From NCBI GenBank assembly GCA_009869945.1, contig WIXG01000191.1, forward strand, positions 1 to 64,000: 64,000 nucleotides of DNA, written 5' to 3'. Positions 12,138 through 24,467 of the stretch are shown here, piece by piece; the first letter of the stretch is position 1, and each line of letters opens with the position of its first letter. Below the pieces are notes generated by a model that was not told where the DNA came from, searched no databases, and saw nothing but the letters and a program-made list of their open reading frames with translations. The position numbers and the translations under genes were made by a program. This DNA comes from Mesaphorura yosii. Its lineage: Eukaryota; Arthropoda; Collembola; Poduromorpha; Tullbergiidae.

Positions 12138-15100
12138 ATGAATCCGTCTCACGAAAAAGAGGAGATCGTGATTTCCGGAATCTCCGGACGCTTCCCGCAA
12201 AGTGACAACATTGACGAGTTTTGGGACAACTTGATTAACCATGTGGACATGGTCACAATGGACACAACCCGCTGGCCAATTGGTAAGTCCTTGCCCACTA
12301 ATTGAATACTTGCGTCAAGTGCGACACAATGGCTCTGAAGGATGAGAGACAGACGGCGAGCGAGTTAATCTAATTAAGCAGTAAATTGATGTTCTATGGC
12401 ACAATGGTATTGCAGGTTTTCTTGGAATTCCTGAACGCAAAGGCACGATTAAATCAGACCTGACGAAATTCGATGCGAACTTCTTCGGTGTTTACCCGAA
12501 ACAAGCTGAGCGGGTTGACCCACAAATCAGGCAACTCTTTGAAGTGACGTATGAAGCCATTTTGGATGCAGGTAAGAATAAATTGCATTGGACAATGCCA
12601 CATCTGAAAATTCTCAACATCTAATATGAAACGAACTGGGACAGGTGTGAACCCGAAGACAATTCGTGGCGACAATATTGGCGTGTATGTCGGTGCGTCT
12701 GCTCACGACACGTTCGAGGCATGTCGCAAGCACCCTGACATCGCGTCTGGTTACGACATCACAGGAAGTTCGTGCTGCATGCTTGCAAACCGCATCTCGT
12801 ACGCATTTGACTTCCATGGACCCAGTTTTTGCATAGACACATTCTGCTCCTCGTCCATGATGGCCTTACATCAAGGCTACCAGGCGATTGTGGATGGCCA
12901 GTGTGATGGAGCGATTATTGCTGGCGTCAACCTCCTCATGAATCCAATGACATCCTTACAAATTCAGCGAGTCGGTGCACTGGCTCCTGATGGCAAGTGC
13001 AAAGTGTTTGACATCACAGGTAAAGCACGCGACTTCCATCACGAACTCATATTCGTCGTTCATTCGATCATAAATTTCGCACGTATGAGCAGGGAACGGA
13101 TTTGTGCGGAGTGAGGCGATTGTCTCCCTTTTCATTCAGAAGAAATCGGTTGCTCGAAGGTCATACGGGACAATCATTCACACTAGGACGAATACGGACG
13201 GATTTAAAATCAATGGTGTCTCGTACCCATCGGGCAAAGCGCAACAGAAACTATTGGAGGATACGTACGCCGAGTCGGGAGTAAATCCTCTCGACGTGTT
13301 CTACGTGGAACCACACGGAACTGGCACGGAGGCTGGAGACCCGCAAGAAGTGAACGCAATCACCGAAGTGTTCACTCCTTCGACAAGCCATCGTCCAACT
13401 CCTTTGTTGATAGGCGCCACAAAGAGTAACATGGGACACGCCGAGCCAGCTGCTGCACTCTGTGCGGTGACCAAAACGATCCTTTCGCTGAAGAATGGCA
13501 TTATTCCAAGCAACTTGCATTTCAACACGCCAAATCCAAACATTCCAGCGCTTTTGGACGGTCGGATCAAGGTATAAATCACACTTTCAGTCACTTGTCT
13601 CCAGAAGAAGTAAGAAACTGTCTGAGTCTGGTCACCGTCGATTTGTTCTTCCTGAGTGCAGGTCGTGACAGAAAATACACCGGTTCAGGGGTCCCTGGTT
13701 GGCGTAAACTCAACCGGTCTTGGCGGATCCAATATTCACGTCATAATCGAAGAAAATAAGAACAAGAACGTGGTCGAGGTACCTAGCCAACCCGTGCTGA
13801 TTCCACTGTCTGGTCGGACAGAAGAAGCCGTTCAGTATGCACTGCAGAAGGTAACATATCCGACATACAAAAAGTATTTCTGTGGTACAGGTGACAGAAA
13901 TTTCACGCTTGCCAATTTTGAACAGATCAATTCGCAATCAAGAAACTTTGAATTTGAGTCATTGGTCCAGAAAATTGCTGAAGAGACCATTCTATTACAT
14001 CCTTATCGTGGCTACACCGTCCTGCAAAATGGAATTCCAACCACTACGTTTGATGTCCAAGTAAGCACTTCTGCATCATGATTCATGAAGAAGCGAACTA
14101 TCAATCTATACAGACTGATTTCAAGATTGGTTTCATAATCGTAGGAGGTTCCAGCGGAAAAGCCGCCACTCTGGTTTGTGTTCTCAGGAATGGGAACTTT
14201 GTGGCGAGGTATGACTAACGACTTGCTGGAATTTGAGATGTTCGAGGAGTCAATCCGCAAGTCCAGTGAGATCTTGGAACCATTCGGCTTGAACTTGTAT
14301 GAGATTTTAACAAATGGCACCGATGAAGAACTTAACAAGAATATGGGCACATGCTTTGTGGCAATGGGCGTAAGTCCAGCGTCTAATTTAAGTTTTAACT
14401 CCTGCTTGAAAAGTGGATTGAACAAGAACTGCATTGATTTCCATAGGTCGCATTCATTGACATGTTGCGCGCTGTCGGTCTCAAGCCTGACGGATTCATT
14501 GGCCACTCCGCTGGAGAACTAATGTGTGGCTACATCGACGGGTGCATTTCTCAGCGCGATGCCCTAATCTGCTACTACTTCAAAGATCTTTGTGTGTCGA
14601 AATGCACGGGCGGTGCAATGGCTTCTGTTGGTTTAACATGGGAGCAAGCGCAGCAACGATGTTCAGATGGAGTCTTTCCAGCCTGTCACAACGCTGAAAA
14701 TAATGTGACTGTCTCGGGACCGGCCGAATCTGTTCGAAAATTTATTCAAGAACTCCAGGCTGAGCAGATCTTTGCTCGTGAAGTGTCCACTGGTGGCGTC
14801 GCTTATCACAGCCCGTACTTGGCACCAATCCTCCCTCTCTTTCAGGCGTACACCTCAGCCATTATCACAAATCCCAAACCAAGGTCGAAGGGTTGGATCA
14901 GCACCTCAATTCCGGAGTCTGAATGGGACGACCCACAGACAACAATGGGATCAGCAAATTACGTTGTCAACAATATGAAATCGCCCGTACTTTTTCACGG
15001 CGCCCTCAAATACATTCCGTCCAACGCACTCGTACTCGAAGTCTCTGCACACGCGCTTTTCGTTGGAATGCTGAAGAAGGCGCTGCCAAAAACCTGCACA

Positions 15101-18100
15101 GTGTTGGGCTTGATTCGCAAAGGAACTGGGAATAACGCTGTTCAATTCCTGTCCGCAATTGGAAAAATGTACGAGCATGGCTATGACGTGAAATTGTCGG
15201 CAATTTATCCAAGTGTCGAGTATCCCGTGCCAGCAATCACACCTGCAATCTCCCCGCTTGTGAAATGGGACCACAGCTCGACTTTTGGCCTGCCGGACTA
15301 CCTATTTGTAAGTAAACTTTACCTGCGTTGATAACCTGTCTACGCAAAGCTCTATTTCTGGTTTAACATTTTAGAGTGAAAACGGCGCTGGCGAAACTAC
15401 GGTAGAAGTCTCACTGGCAAATGAAACCGACGCGTACTTGATCGGCCACACAATCGATGGACGTACTCTGTTCCCTGCAACTGGCTACTTGGAACTTGTT
15501 TGGAAAAAGTTTGCAACAACGAACGGGAAACAGTACGAAAGCTTTCCAATTGAATTTGAGAACGTACGATTTGAACGAGCGACCATCATGCCCAAAGAAG
15601 GTAGCCTGGACTATTAAGACGTTGACTGAAAATATGATTTACAATGTACCCACGTTCTTTGCAGGAGTTGTCAAGTTTCAAGTTCAGATCACAGAAAAAA
15701 CGGGTGAATTCACAATCAGTGAAGGAGACTCCATCGCCGTTTCCGGCACCGTGAAACCTGGGACCAGCCAAACCCAAAATGTTGACATCGCTGAACTCTG
15801 CAACCTGAAAAATGAGAGTAAATACATGCCACTGACCAATGAAGACGTGTACAAGGAGCTCCGTCTTCAAGGCTACGAATACTCCGGAATCTTCAAGGGA
15901 ATCAACGTGGTCGATAATGAAGGTAGGTTGGATTGTCAAATTGTCATTCATTTGCAACGAATTTCAGATTTAATGTTTTTAATGACAACTATTTTTTTCA
16001 GGACATTGGGCCAAGCTTGCGTGGCACAACAATTGGGTCTCATTCCTGGACACAATGATGCAATTCCCTGTCGTCAACAAATCGACACGAGGGCTGTTTC
16101 TGCCAACAAGGCTGCAAAACGTCAAAATTGACCCAGAAGCCTTCAGAGTTTTTGTTGAAAACAACTCCACCGTTAACACGGAAGGTAAAATGCGATTCTA
16201 CGTAAGGAATACGCTGGAGTTGGTTGAAGGTCAGACACACAATGTTTATATTTCTTTGCCCGATTATTATTTTCAGGAATTCCTGCCGGATTCTCACCAA
16301 AGCTGAACGTGATCAGATGCCAAGGAGTTGAAATTGTGGGGTTGAAGACAAGCGTCGCTCCACGAAAAGCACAGAACCAAACTCCACCAATAATCGAAGA
16401 GGCGAAGTTCGTCCCGTACCACGGTCATGAATTCACATCGCTGGATGAAATAATCAAATACTTTGTTGATTTGGTCATTGAAAATATGACATCCCACAAA
16501 ATCAATGTGTACGAAAGCTTGGAAGTTCTGAAAGACGCTCTGGCACCAAAAATATTGTCAAGTATTCAAACGCAACCGTTGAGACAGGTGAATGAAATCC
16601 CATCAGTCATCAGTCTGTTCGTTTGTGGTAGCGTCTTTTACGCAGCTTTTGTATTTCAGGCCACCATCCAAGTGGTGTCAAACAACTCAGAGCCAGACAC
16701 CGCGAACCAGCTTGAGTCTCAGGGCATAAAATTCGTGCCTAAGGCAAAGGCCACTTCAGTTAACGCAGTCAATTTGGCTGTTTTTGACGAGCCAAGCTGC
16801 CTAAAAGTGAATGATGTCACATTTAAAGAAGACGCTGGATTCATACTTTTTCACACGAGAACACAGCTAGAAGCCAGCGGTCACCCGAAAGAATCAAGTC
16901 TTGTCTCACATCAGACATTCTCTGACAAGCACTTTTATTTGTTTAAAAAGGTATTCAAGTCGTAGGCTCACCGAAGTAGTGAATCTAACTCCAAGTCAAA
17001 TCTTATTTACCGTGAAATTTTGTTTCAGGCAACCGCATCTCTCAACTCACCTTCCACTCTCATTACTATTGATATTAAGGACGACGGTTCAAAGTTTGAA
17101 TGGTTTGAACCTCTGAAGCAGGCAATGGTGAAATCGGCGAACGGGAAAGATTTCCCAAAGATCTACTTGCAATCCACGCAATCAGCCTCATCTGGCATCA
17201 TTGGTCTAGTCAATTGCTTGAGGCAAGAACCAGGCGGCCACAAAGTGCGCTGCCTGTTTTCACCCAAGTCGATCGAACTCAAAACAGGCGACAGCCAAGC
17301 CACTGAAATTCTCACTAATGACATGGTCATGAATGTAGTTAATGAGAAAGGTCAGATTGGGTCATACCGACATTCCATCGTTGACCTGAACACAATGAGC
17401 CACCAACCTGTCCCATACGCATACATTAACGCTGAAACACGCGGCGACTTGTCCAGCTTGAAGTTCATCGAGGCTCCATTAACACCGCCTGCTGGATCCA
17501 CAAATGTCAAACTGTACGAAGTGCATTACGCCCCGCTCAATTTCCGTGATATTATGCTCGCAACCGGTAAGCTGCCACCAGAAGCGCTTCCGGGAAAACT
17601 GGCCACGCAAGAATGCATTCTTGGGCTCGAATTTGTGGGTACAAACATTGAAGGTGACCGCATTATGGGAATGGTTGAAGCAAAGGGACTTGCGACTCAT
17701 CTTTTGACCGACACGCACTTCATTTGGAAAATTCCGAAGAACTGGTCAATGGAAGATGCGGCCACGGTTCCTGTTGCATACTCCACCGTAAGTGAGACTG
17801 CTCAATATGAATCTTTCTAAATTATTCTATGCTAACCATGCTTTTGATTACAACTGATTTGCAGGCTTATTACGCACTGATTGTCCGAGGACGCTTGCGG
17901 CCTGGCGAATCAATTCTGATCCATTCGGGTTCGGGAGGAGTTGGGCAAGCGGCGATTGCAATTGCGCTAAGCATGAATTGCACCGTTTACACGACAGTTG
18001 GGTCAGAAGGAAAGAAAGCATTTTTGATGAAGCAGTTTCCACAGGTTCGGCTAGGTTGCGCTTCACAGTTAAGTAAAGGCCACTTCATAATGTTTATTTA

Positions 18101-19727
18101 CCGTTTTTTTAGCTGAGACATGAAAATTTTGCAAACTCTCGCGACACAACATTTGAGCAACACATAATGACACAAACTGATGGCTATGGAGTTGATCTAG
18201 TCCTGAATTCACTTGCAGAAGAAAAACTACAAGCCTCTGTCCGCTGCTTAGCAGAGGGAGGACGCTTCCTTGAAATTGGAAAATTCGATCTTTCGAGAAA
18301 CAATGCGCTGGGAATGGCAATTTTCTTAAAGGTAAATCTCGACGAGCCTATTTTTGTGCGTCTGTACGCCTCACTAAATTCAAATTGCATCAATCCAGAA
18401 TGTGACATTTCACGGCATCCTGCTCGATGCTCTATTTGACAAATACCCGGAGGACCAACGTGAAGTCATACGACTTGTCACTGAAGGAATTGCTTCAGGA
18501 ACAGTTCGCCCACTACCGAGAGTTGTATTCAAGAATGGTGAAATTGAAGATGCGTTCCGCTTCATGGCGAATGGGAAACACATGGGTAAAGTAGTGATAA
18601 AAATTAAAGAGGAGACAAATGACGAAGTGCCGAAGCCGATTCCAGCAAGAGTGAGAACATACTTCAACCCGTCTCATTCTTACATAATCGTTGGTGGCTT
18701 GGGTGGATTCGGGCTTGAGTTAGCCGGTTGGATGGTGCAAAGAAACGCTCGGAAACTCGTGCTTGTATCAAGATCCACAATTAAGAATGGGTATCAGCAA
18801 CTTTCTGTTCGGAGATGGCAAGCCATTGGCGTGAACGTCGTTATCTCTCAACACGATGTCACAACAGAAGTCGGTGTCCAGGCACTTCTGGATGAGGCAG
18901 TCAAACTGGGACCAGTCGCAGGCATTTTCAACTTGGCAATGGTATTTTGACCTTATAATTCCGATGAAGAGTTTCTTGGCGTCCATGATTCGACTGCGTA
19001 ATCTTATTGCTCATTCTGCTCGCAGGTGCTTAAAGACGGATTCATCGAAAACCAAACCGAGGAAAACTTCAAAACCGTATGCAATCCCAAAATTGCGGCC
19101 ACATCACACTTAGACAAACTATCACAAAAACTTTGCCCAAGTTTGAGTCATTTCGTCGTATTTTCAAGCGCAGCATCGGGCAAAGGCAACATCGGACAAA
19201 CGAATTACGGATACGCCAATTCCACAATGGAAAGAATTTGTGAGCAACGCAGAAGAATTCGCCTCCCGGGGCTCGCAATTCAATGGGGCGCGATTGGAGA
19301 CGTGGGTGTTATCCAGGACGAATTTGGAGGCAACGACATTATTCTTGGTGGCACGGTTCCGCAGAGACTATCCTCATGCTTACACGTGGTTGACGTGTTA
19401 CTGAAGAATTCGTTGAGCACCAACATGTCGCCAGTAGTTGCATCCACAGTGCTTCCTGAGGTTAGCACGGGAGGAAGCGGTTCGAGCGCCGAGAAGCCGT
19501 CTCTCCTCGTCTCTGTGGGGAAGATTTTGGGATTAAAGAGCAGCAACTATCCAAATGCCGCGACGACACTCGGGGAACTTGGAATCGACTCCCTCATGGC
19601 AGTGGAACTGAAGCAGCTTCTAGAAAACCATTCTGACTTGACGCTGTCAACCAACGCAATTCGCGAAATGAGTTGGGAGAATCTTGAGAAGATGGACAAG
19701 GGACTGTCAATTGAAGTTTCAAAATGA
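12138..19727 (+). CDS. FASN: Animal-type fatty acid synthase lacking a thioesterase domain
   Basis: Eighteen exons: 12138-12282, 12416-12571, 12645-13019, 13093-13571, 13662-13850, 13926-14060, 14145-14369, 14447-15307, 15375-15600, 15665-15922, 16002-16184, 16277-16587, 16660-16950, 17029-17787, 17865-18044, 18113-18331, 18399-18941, 19026-19727. They give 2078 residues. Domain order is as in animal FAS: ketosynthase (nucleophile Cys168 in DTFCSSSM), malonyl/acetyl transferase (Ser589 in GHSAGE), dehydratase (His880 in [11 protein letters not shown]; acidic partner in FLDTMMQ), a non-catalytic core, enoyl reductase ([11 protein letters not shown] near 1550), ketoreductase ([11 protein letters not shown] near 1760; QTNYGYANS near 1905) and acyl carrier protein (Ser2034 in GIDSLMAVE). 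All reducing sites are present, so a saturated acyl chain is expected. The protein ends 44 residues after the carrier serine, and no thioesterase follows. The usual Ala before the ketosynthase Cys is Phe. Confidence 0.93.
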
Positions 19728-19846
19728 ACCCAAAATTCCTAAACAAACATTGCTGTGCAACCTTTCTTGTAGTTATGTTGATCATAAATTGTTGCATGTG
19801 GCTTTGCGTGATTGTGACGTGTGAATTATAACTAAAGCGTTAATTT

Positions 19847-19852
19847 AATAAA
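19847..19852 (+). terminator. Poly(A) signal of the fatty acid synthase gene
   Basis: AATAAA 120 bases after the synthase stop. The hexamer of the opposing gene lies two bases further on. Confidence 0.7.
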
Positions 19853-19853
19853 C

Positions 19854-19859
19854 TTTATT
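19854..19859 (-). terminator. Poly(A) signal of SLC35B1
   Basis: AATAAA on the minus strand, 36 bases past the SLC35B1 stop, almost touching the opposing signal of the synthase gene. Confidence 0.65.
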
Positions 19860-19894
19860 TATAGTCACAAGAGCTTCGTGAGTCATCTGACGAT

Positions 19895-21279
19895 TTATTT
19901 CCCACCATACACGGAATCTAATCCTAGTCCCAAAAATACAAAGGTAGCACCAATCCATTGCAGAACGGTGAGAGCATTCCCAAAGAATATTACACTGGCT
20001 AAGACCGTAAAAAACTTTCTTGTAGTTGTAACAATCGAACATGGAAGTGGTCCAAAATCGCTGACCATGACGAATATAAAAAACTGTCCTAGTGCACTGG
20101 CTATCGAGAACGTAAACATTGAGAAAACAATGCTCGGATGACGCGTTACGAAAGCACTGAATGTGAACAGTTCTCCCGTGAGCAGCAAACCTGGAAGGGA
20201 AAGGAGAAAACGTCAGTGTCTCTGTCGACATCATGAATGATTGGAAAGGCTAAAAAATTAATTGTTACCTATGAGCGTGTACCCGACCGAAAAGAAATTC
20301 ATCATTTTCATCATGTGAGCTGAATTTGGTTTCGCATCTCCGCTCCTCATCCGTTCTTGTATGGCACCAGTGAGTCCATCCATGCTGAGACTCATTAGCT
20401 GCAATAATATGACGATATGAAAATGTGACACGACACAATTTTTTTCTTAGCGGAATTGAACGGAGTGATCATATACAGTATCCTTTTTATGTTTGAATCT
20501 CACCAGCATTAGTTCTCCAACGCCAATGACGGAGTAAGTGTCCGCGAGAGGAGAAGAATTCTTTCCAGATGCCTTGTTCGGATTATACATGAACAGGGCC
20601 ACGCCAAGTACAATCACGAGAATGAATAAATATTTCTTAAGCAAGTAATGCCGACCGCCAACGAGGACTCCGAGTATCATTACCGGAATGGGCTTGCATG
20701 ATTTTCCTATAACCTGCGCGAAACGTCAACATTTTCAGCCAGTTGATGCATGGATTTGTGTACACCGTGCGATGAAAATTAGCCATACCTGTGTTGGATA
20801 TGATACCCATCTTAGACTCATGTTACTAGTAATCATCGCTAGTAAGTAGGTTAGTGAACATGCTGCGTACAAATTGGTGGATACTTTGCCATCAGTGGTC
20901 TTCATTGGCGTGACCAGCTTCAGAACTAATACGCACAAAAATTCATAAATAAACAAATCTCAAGGGACGAATGTGAATAAAAGTGACTTACTAATCACTG
21001 AATAGATGTAATTGATTACACATTGAACGGCAACTAATGATAGCGTGTAAGTGAAAGGTTCCTGAGTTCCATCTTTGTTGATGTACTTTCCCTTCGTTCT
21101 AAAACATCACGAAGGACCATCCTTTTGTCATTTCTTCCATAATACAGAATTTGATAAATACGAACTGGCCGTGAAGCTTACATGCTCTCTTGGAGAATTC
21201 CGTAGTAAAAGTAGCAGACGAATATTCCGATGGCTGTTCCAATGAACTTGACCTGCCGGTTCTGGGATTTTTGCGTCAT
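19895..21279 (-). CDS. SLC35B1: SLC35B1 ER nucleotide (ATP/ADP, UDP-sugar) transporter
   Basis: Six exons on the minus strand: 21182-21279, 20992-21098, 20789-20925, 20504-20713, 20269-20398, 19895-20190. They give 325 residues, almost the human length of about 322. Clear orthologue motifs are CYFYYGILQES near the start, LYAACSLTYL, SYPTQVIGKSCKPIPVM, GVALFMYNP, GELMLLMSLSMDGLTG and the last helices with TTTRKFFTVLASV and GLGLDSVYGGK. The protein has about ten membrane helices and sits in the ER membrane, where family members exchange ATP for ADP or carry UDP-sugars. The fly orthologue is called meigo. The start is the first ATG in frame and gives the expected short cytosolic N-terminus. Introns are 66-105 bases. 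It is convergent with the fatty acid synthase gene, with only 167 bases between the stop codons. Confidence 0.95.
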
Positions 21280-22265
21280 TGCAATTTTTAATTTGAGTCT
21301 AATTAGCTAATTTTACGTTGACACAATGCAAGAATCAGTGCAGTAGCAGTCTACTGACAAATGCTCACGTTTAGTTGAGTTGTATTTACGGTTTTGTCTT
21401 GGATTGACAACCAGCTGTTTTGTTGCCAAAACTCCAGCCTGCCTGTCGCACTGTCCAGCTGGACAGAGTCAAAGTTCAAGCAACGCTAAGCTAAAGAAAG
21501 TCAGCCGGCTCTTCGAGTTGACAGCTTTTACGTGTACTATATTGAGTTCTCCCACTTCTGTCAGTTTTCGCATTTATTCACTTCACGTATGGACAAATTT
21601 CTTTGTGTGCAGCTCAACTTGGCCGAATGCGATTATCGTAGCGTGGCTTCACCGAATCACTGGCAATTCAGTAATTGGTGCTCTGTTGACAATCGCTAAT
21701 GTGAAAACATATGCTTAATTAAAGAGATTAATGATCATGCACCTGCCTCCAACACGTGCATCTTCTTTTAACGAGTGTCTGCTTTGTCATCTTGTCTCAT
21801 GTTCGTTTTTCTAGAAACATGTGGCAAAATTATAAACCATTTTATTGTCAGTCAACGTAAAAACGAAGTACAACAATTTTAAAATCACTGAAACCAACAC
21901 AAATGTCAACTCAATATTAAAAATGCAAAAGTTGCAAAAATAAAACCATGATATCAAACTAAAATAATTTGCACATTTTGTCTAGTGCTTACAAACTTAC
22001 AACCATTCCTTAAAAAAGCGGAATCACAAGAAATAATTTCACGCGACTATCACAAAAGTACAAATCGTGAGCTAAAAATATTCTTGACTAAAAAATTGTC
22101 GCAGTCTATCGACAAAGGACGTGACCTGACACATTTGGCTAGATTAGCACACAAAATCAAGTTGCACAACCGAACTCTGTATCTATCTCAAATGACTGGA
22201 CAAAATAACAACACTTAGCTACAAACAGTACTTTCATGGATAGGCATTGATTTTGGCTGAAAATC
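21280..22265. other. Intergenic, about 1 kb
   Basis: It holds the upstream region of SLC35B1 and the 3' flank of the kelch gene. An AATAAA on the minus strand at 21841-21846 may end the kelch transcript. No coding exon was recognised. The 112-codon frame at 21380-21718 has no motif I can support. Confidence 0.45.
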
Positions 22266-24467
22266 TCAATGGAACAATTCCTGACTAACACGAAGACGCC
22301 AAATTGCTAATGGCTTTTTGCCAAGTAGCTGATTATTTAAACCAGAACTGACTTCCAATCCTCCAATCACGAGTAAATAATTCGGGGTTGTAATTTCATA
22401 TTGTTGCTGTTGTTGGAGTGGAGTAGACAGTAGCTGCTGGTCCTCTATAACCGTAAAATTCAATGTCAGAATCAACGAAAACTATTACGATTCGATCAAC
22501 CAAGTGAACCAACTAACCTCCTCCGAATTCATCCATCTCAATCAAATCTCCGATGAGGCCTGTGGCTCCTCTCGGACTCACACGATGGCCTCTTCCCCGA
22601 ACGTGCTGATGTTCGCTCAAGTTGTCAATTGTGGCTGGTCTTGGGCGATAATTTGGATTCTCAAAACCCGTGCCGGTGCCTGAAATCCTCTGCTCGCCAA
22701 TGGTCTCCATTGAAGAATAGTCCGACGTCGGTAACTGACGACTGTTTCCAATAGTAATTGTTTGATCGTGAAATCTCACAGAGTTGGACTTCTTAACACG
22801 GCACTTGTCGCTCAAAGAACTTTGCTGTCCTGCAGCAGGTGTATAAAAATTAGAATTTTACACTGACAGTGTATTATTTGACATGAGAAGAAAGGCAACG
22901 TACCACTTTTCATACAATACTCAGACTCAGATCTTCGAGGCTGGCCGTACGCTCCAGGCTGCTCCAGCCGTGAATGTTCATATTCAACAATTCCGCACTG
23001 TTCCACGTGATGATCTCCCACAATCTGATAGTTGGGAACGCTGGAGTCAACCAATACACACGTACTGCTTGTCAGCTTATTTGTAAAGTTAGAATTGTGG
23101 CCGCTCTTTGGTCCGTAATCCCACCAGTAATTGTTTGGGCTGCTACTCCTTTCATCATCGTCATCAAAATATTTTCCATTGGACTTAATCTGACTTTGAT
23201 CGAATGGAACAGTCTTGACTTTGATTAACGCTGGCAGCATTACGGCGGCGGGGAACAATCGTGGCGATGGTTTGATTCCGTGAATCGTTATTCGTTCCCA
23301 AACCTCTGACTCTGTAATCAATCAAAAATGAAATGTAAAGTTTCGTTACTGTCCTAAAATTCTGTAACTATAATATTGCAGCGCACCGAACGAAAATCTC
23401 CAAAACTCATCAAATGCTCGCCCATTTCTCTCTCCTCCAAGGACAAACAAAGAACCCAAGGCCTTTGTAATCGATGGAGACTTAAGAGGACCAGGCATTG
23501 GCTTAGCTTTCAATTGGGTCCATCGACGAGTGTTTAGGTCATATTTCCAAAAGTCGCTTTTTTCATCCAAATTGTGCATTCCTCCGATTACATAAAGAGA
23601 TCTAGCATGAGTGATGCCTCCGTGATTGTGCCTGGGTAGTGGACCGCTGTTATTCACAGAGTACCAAGTAGGCGTCGAATGATTATGAAACAGATGCCAT
23701 GATTCCGTTTCTAAACATCAATAAAAGCACAAGTGTTCACAGTCCACGTGTCCAGTCTCATTTGTGAATTGCGTGTAGGTGTAGACCCTACCGAAGTGGA
23801 AAGCCCAAAGGTCACCTAAACTTCCTACGAGATCACGGTAACCTCCGTGAATCAGCATGTGCCCTGAATGGACAGCGGCAACATGGCCTCTTCGACCACC
23901 ACATGGCACAGCCTTGGCTCCATCACTTCCTTCCCATTTTCTCCACTCATTAGTCTGAGCATGGAGAAAGTCAACCACAAATTAGCTCACTCATTTTAAT
24001 CATAACGGCTTTATTCGCGTTACTTTACCTTAATGTTGTAGATCCAAAGCGGTACCGAGTTAGTGTCAGTTAGGCCAATTTGGCCACCAAACATATACAA
24101 ACATCCATTGTGGTGCACAAGTGAGTGTTCCTGTAATGGAGGGGGCTGACCGGTTTTGTTGGTGGTGTTAGGTGGAATCTGAGACCAAGATCCTCCTCCT
24201 ATCAGATGTTAACAGTCATTTTCATTTATGACAAGTCTTCGTCGTAAACATGCACTTACTCAGCTGTAACTTCCAGAAGTCTTTCAGGGTGGCGTGTCCA
24301 GCTTTGCCCCCATACATGTACAAATCGTCAGACGCCAATGTGACAGCGTGCTTGTACCTTCCACCGGGTTCAAGCGCTTTGACTGCGTTACTGGAGCCGT
24401 GGTTTTCCGTGCCCTCTTGAGCAGAAGGATTCTGCTGTTCTTGCCCCATTACAACATTGGACCACAT
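22266..24467 (-). CDS. Kelch-repeat protein (beta-propeller), family member not identified
   Basis: Seven exons on the minus strand: 24260-24467, 24029-24198, 23792-23954, 23387-23710, 22904-23311, 22518-22829, 22266-22444. They give 587 residues. The first 340 residues contain five or six kelch units, each with a double-glycine turn followed by a spaced Trp: MYGGKAGHATLKDFW, YMFGGQIGLTD, LIHGGYRDLVGSLGDLW, YVIGGMHNLDEKSDFW and FVLGGERNGRAFDEFW. Such propellers bind protein partners, often as substrate receptors of cullin ligases. No BTB, F-box or BC-box motif is evident. The C-terminal 200 residues are low in hydrophobics (SDYSSMETIGEQR, GRGHRVSPRGAT) and look disordered. A last short exon ends PLAIWRLRVSQELFH. 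I do not recognise an orthologue. The start is the first in-frame ATG. The joins to the last two exons are less certain than those of the propeller. Confidence 0.78.

Noticed and set aside
16588-16659. Hydrophobic insert ([19 protein letters not shown]) in the synthase, first read as a membrane helix
   Set aside because: It is bounded by GTGAAT and TTTCAG, is 72 bases long and lies in a soluble enzyme, so an intron is far more likely.
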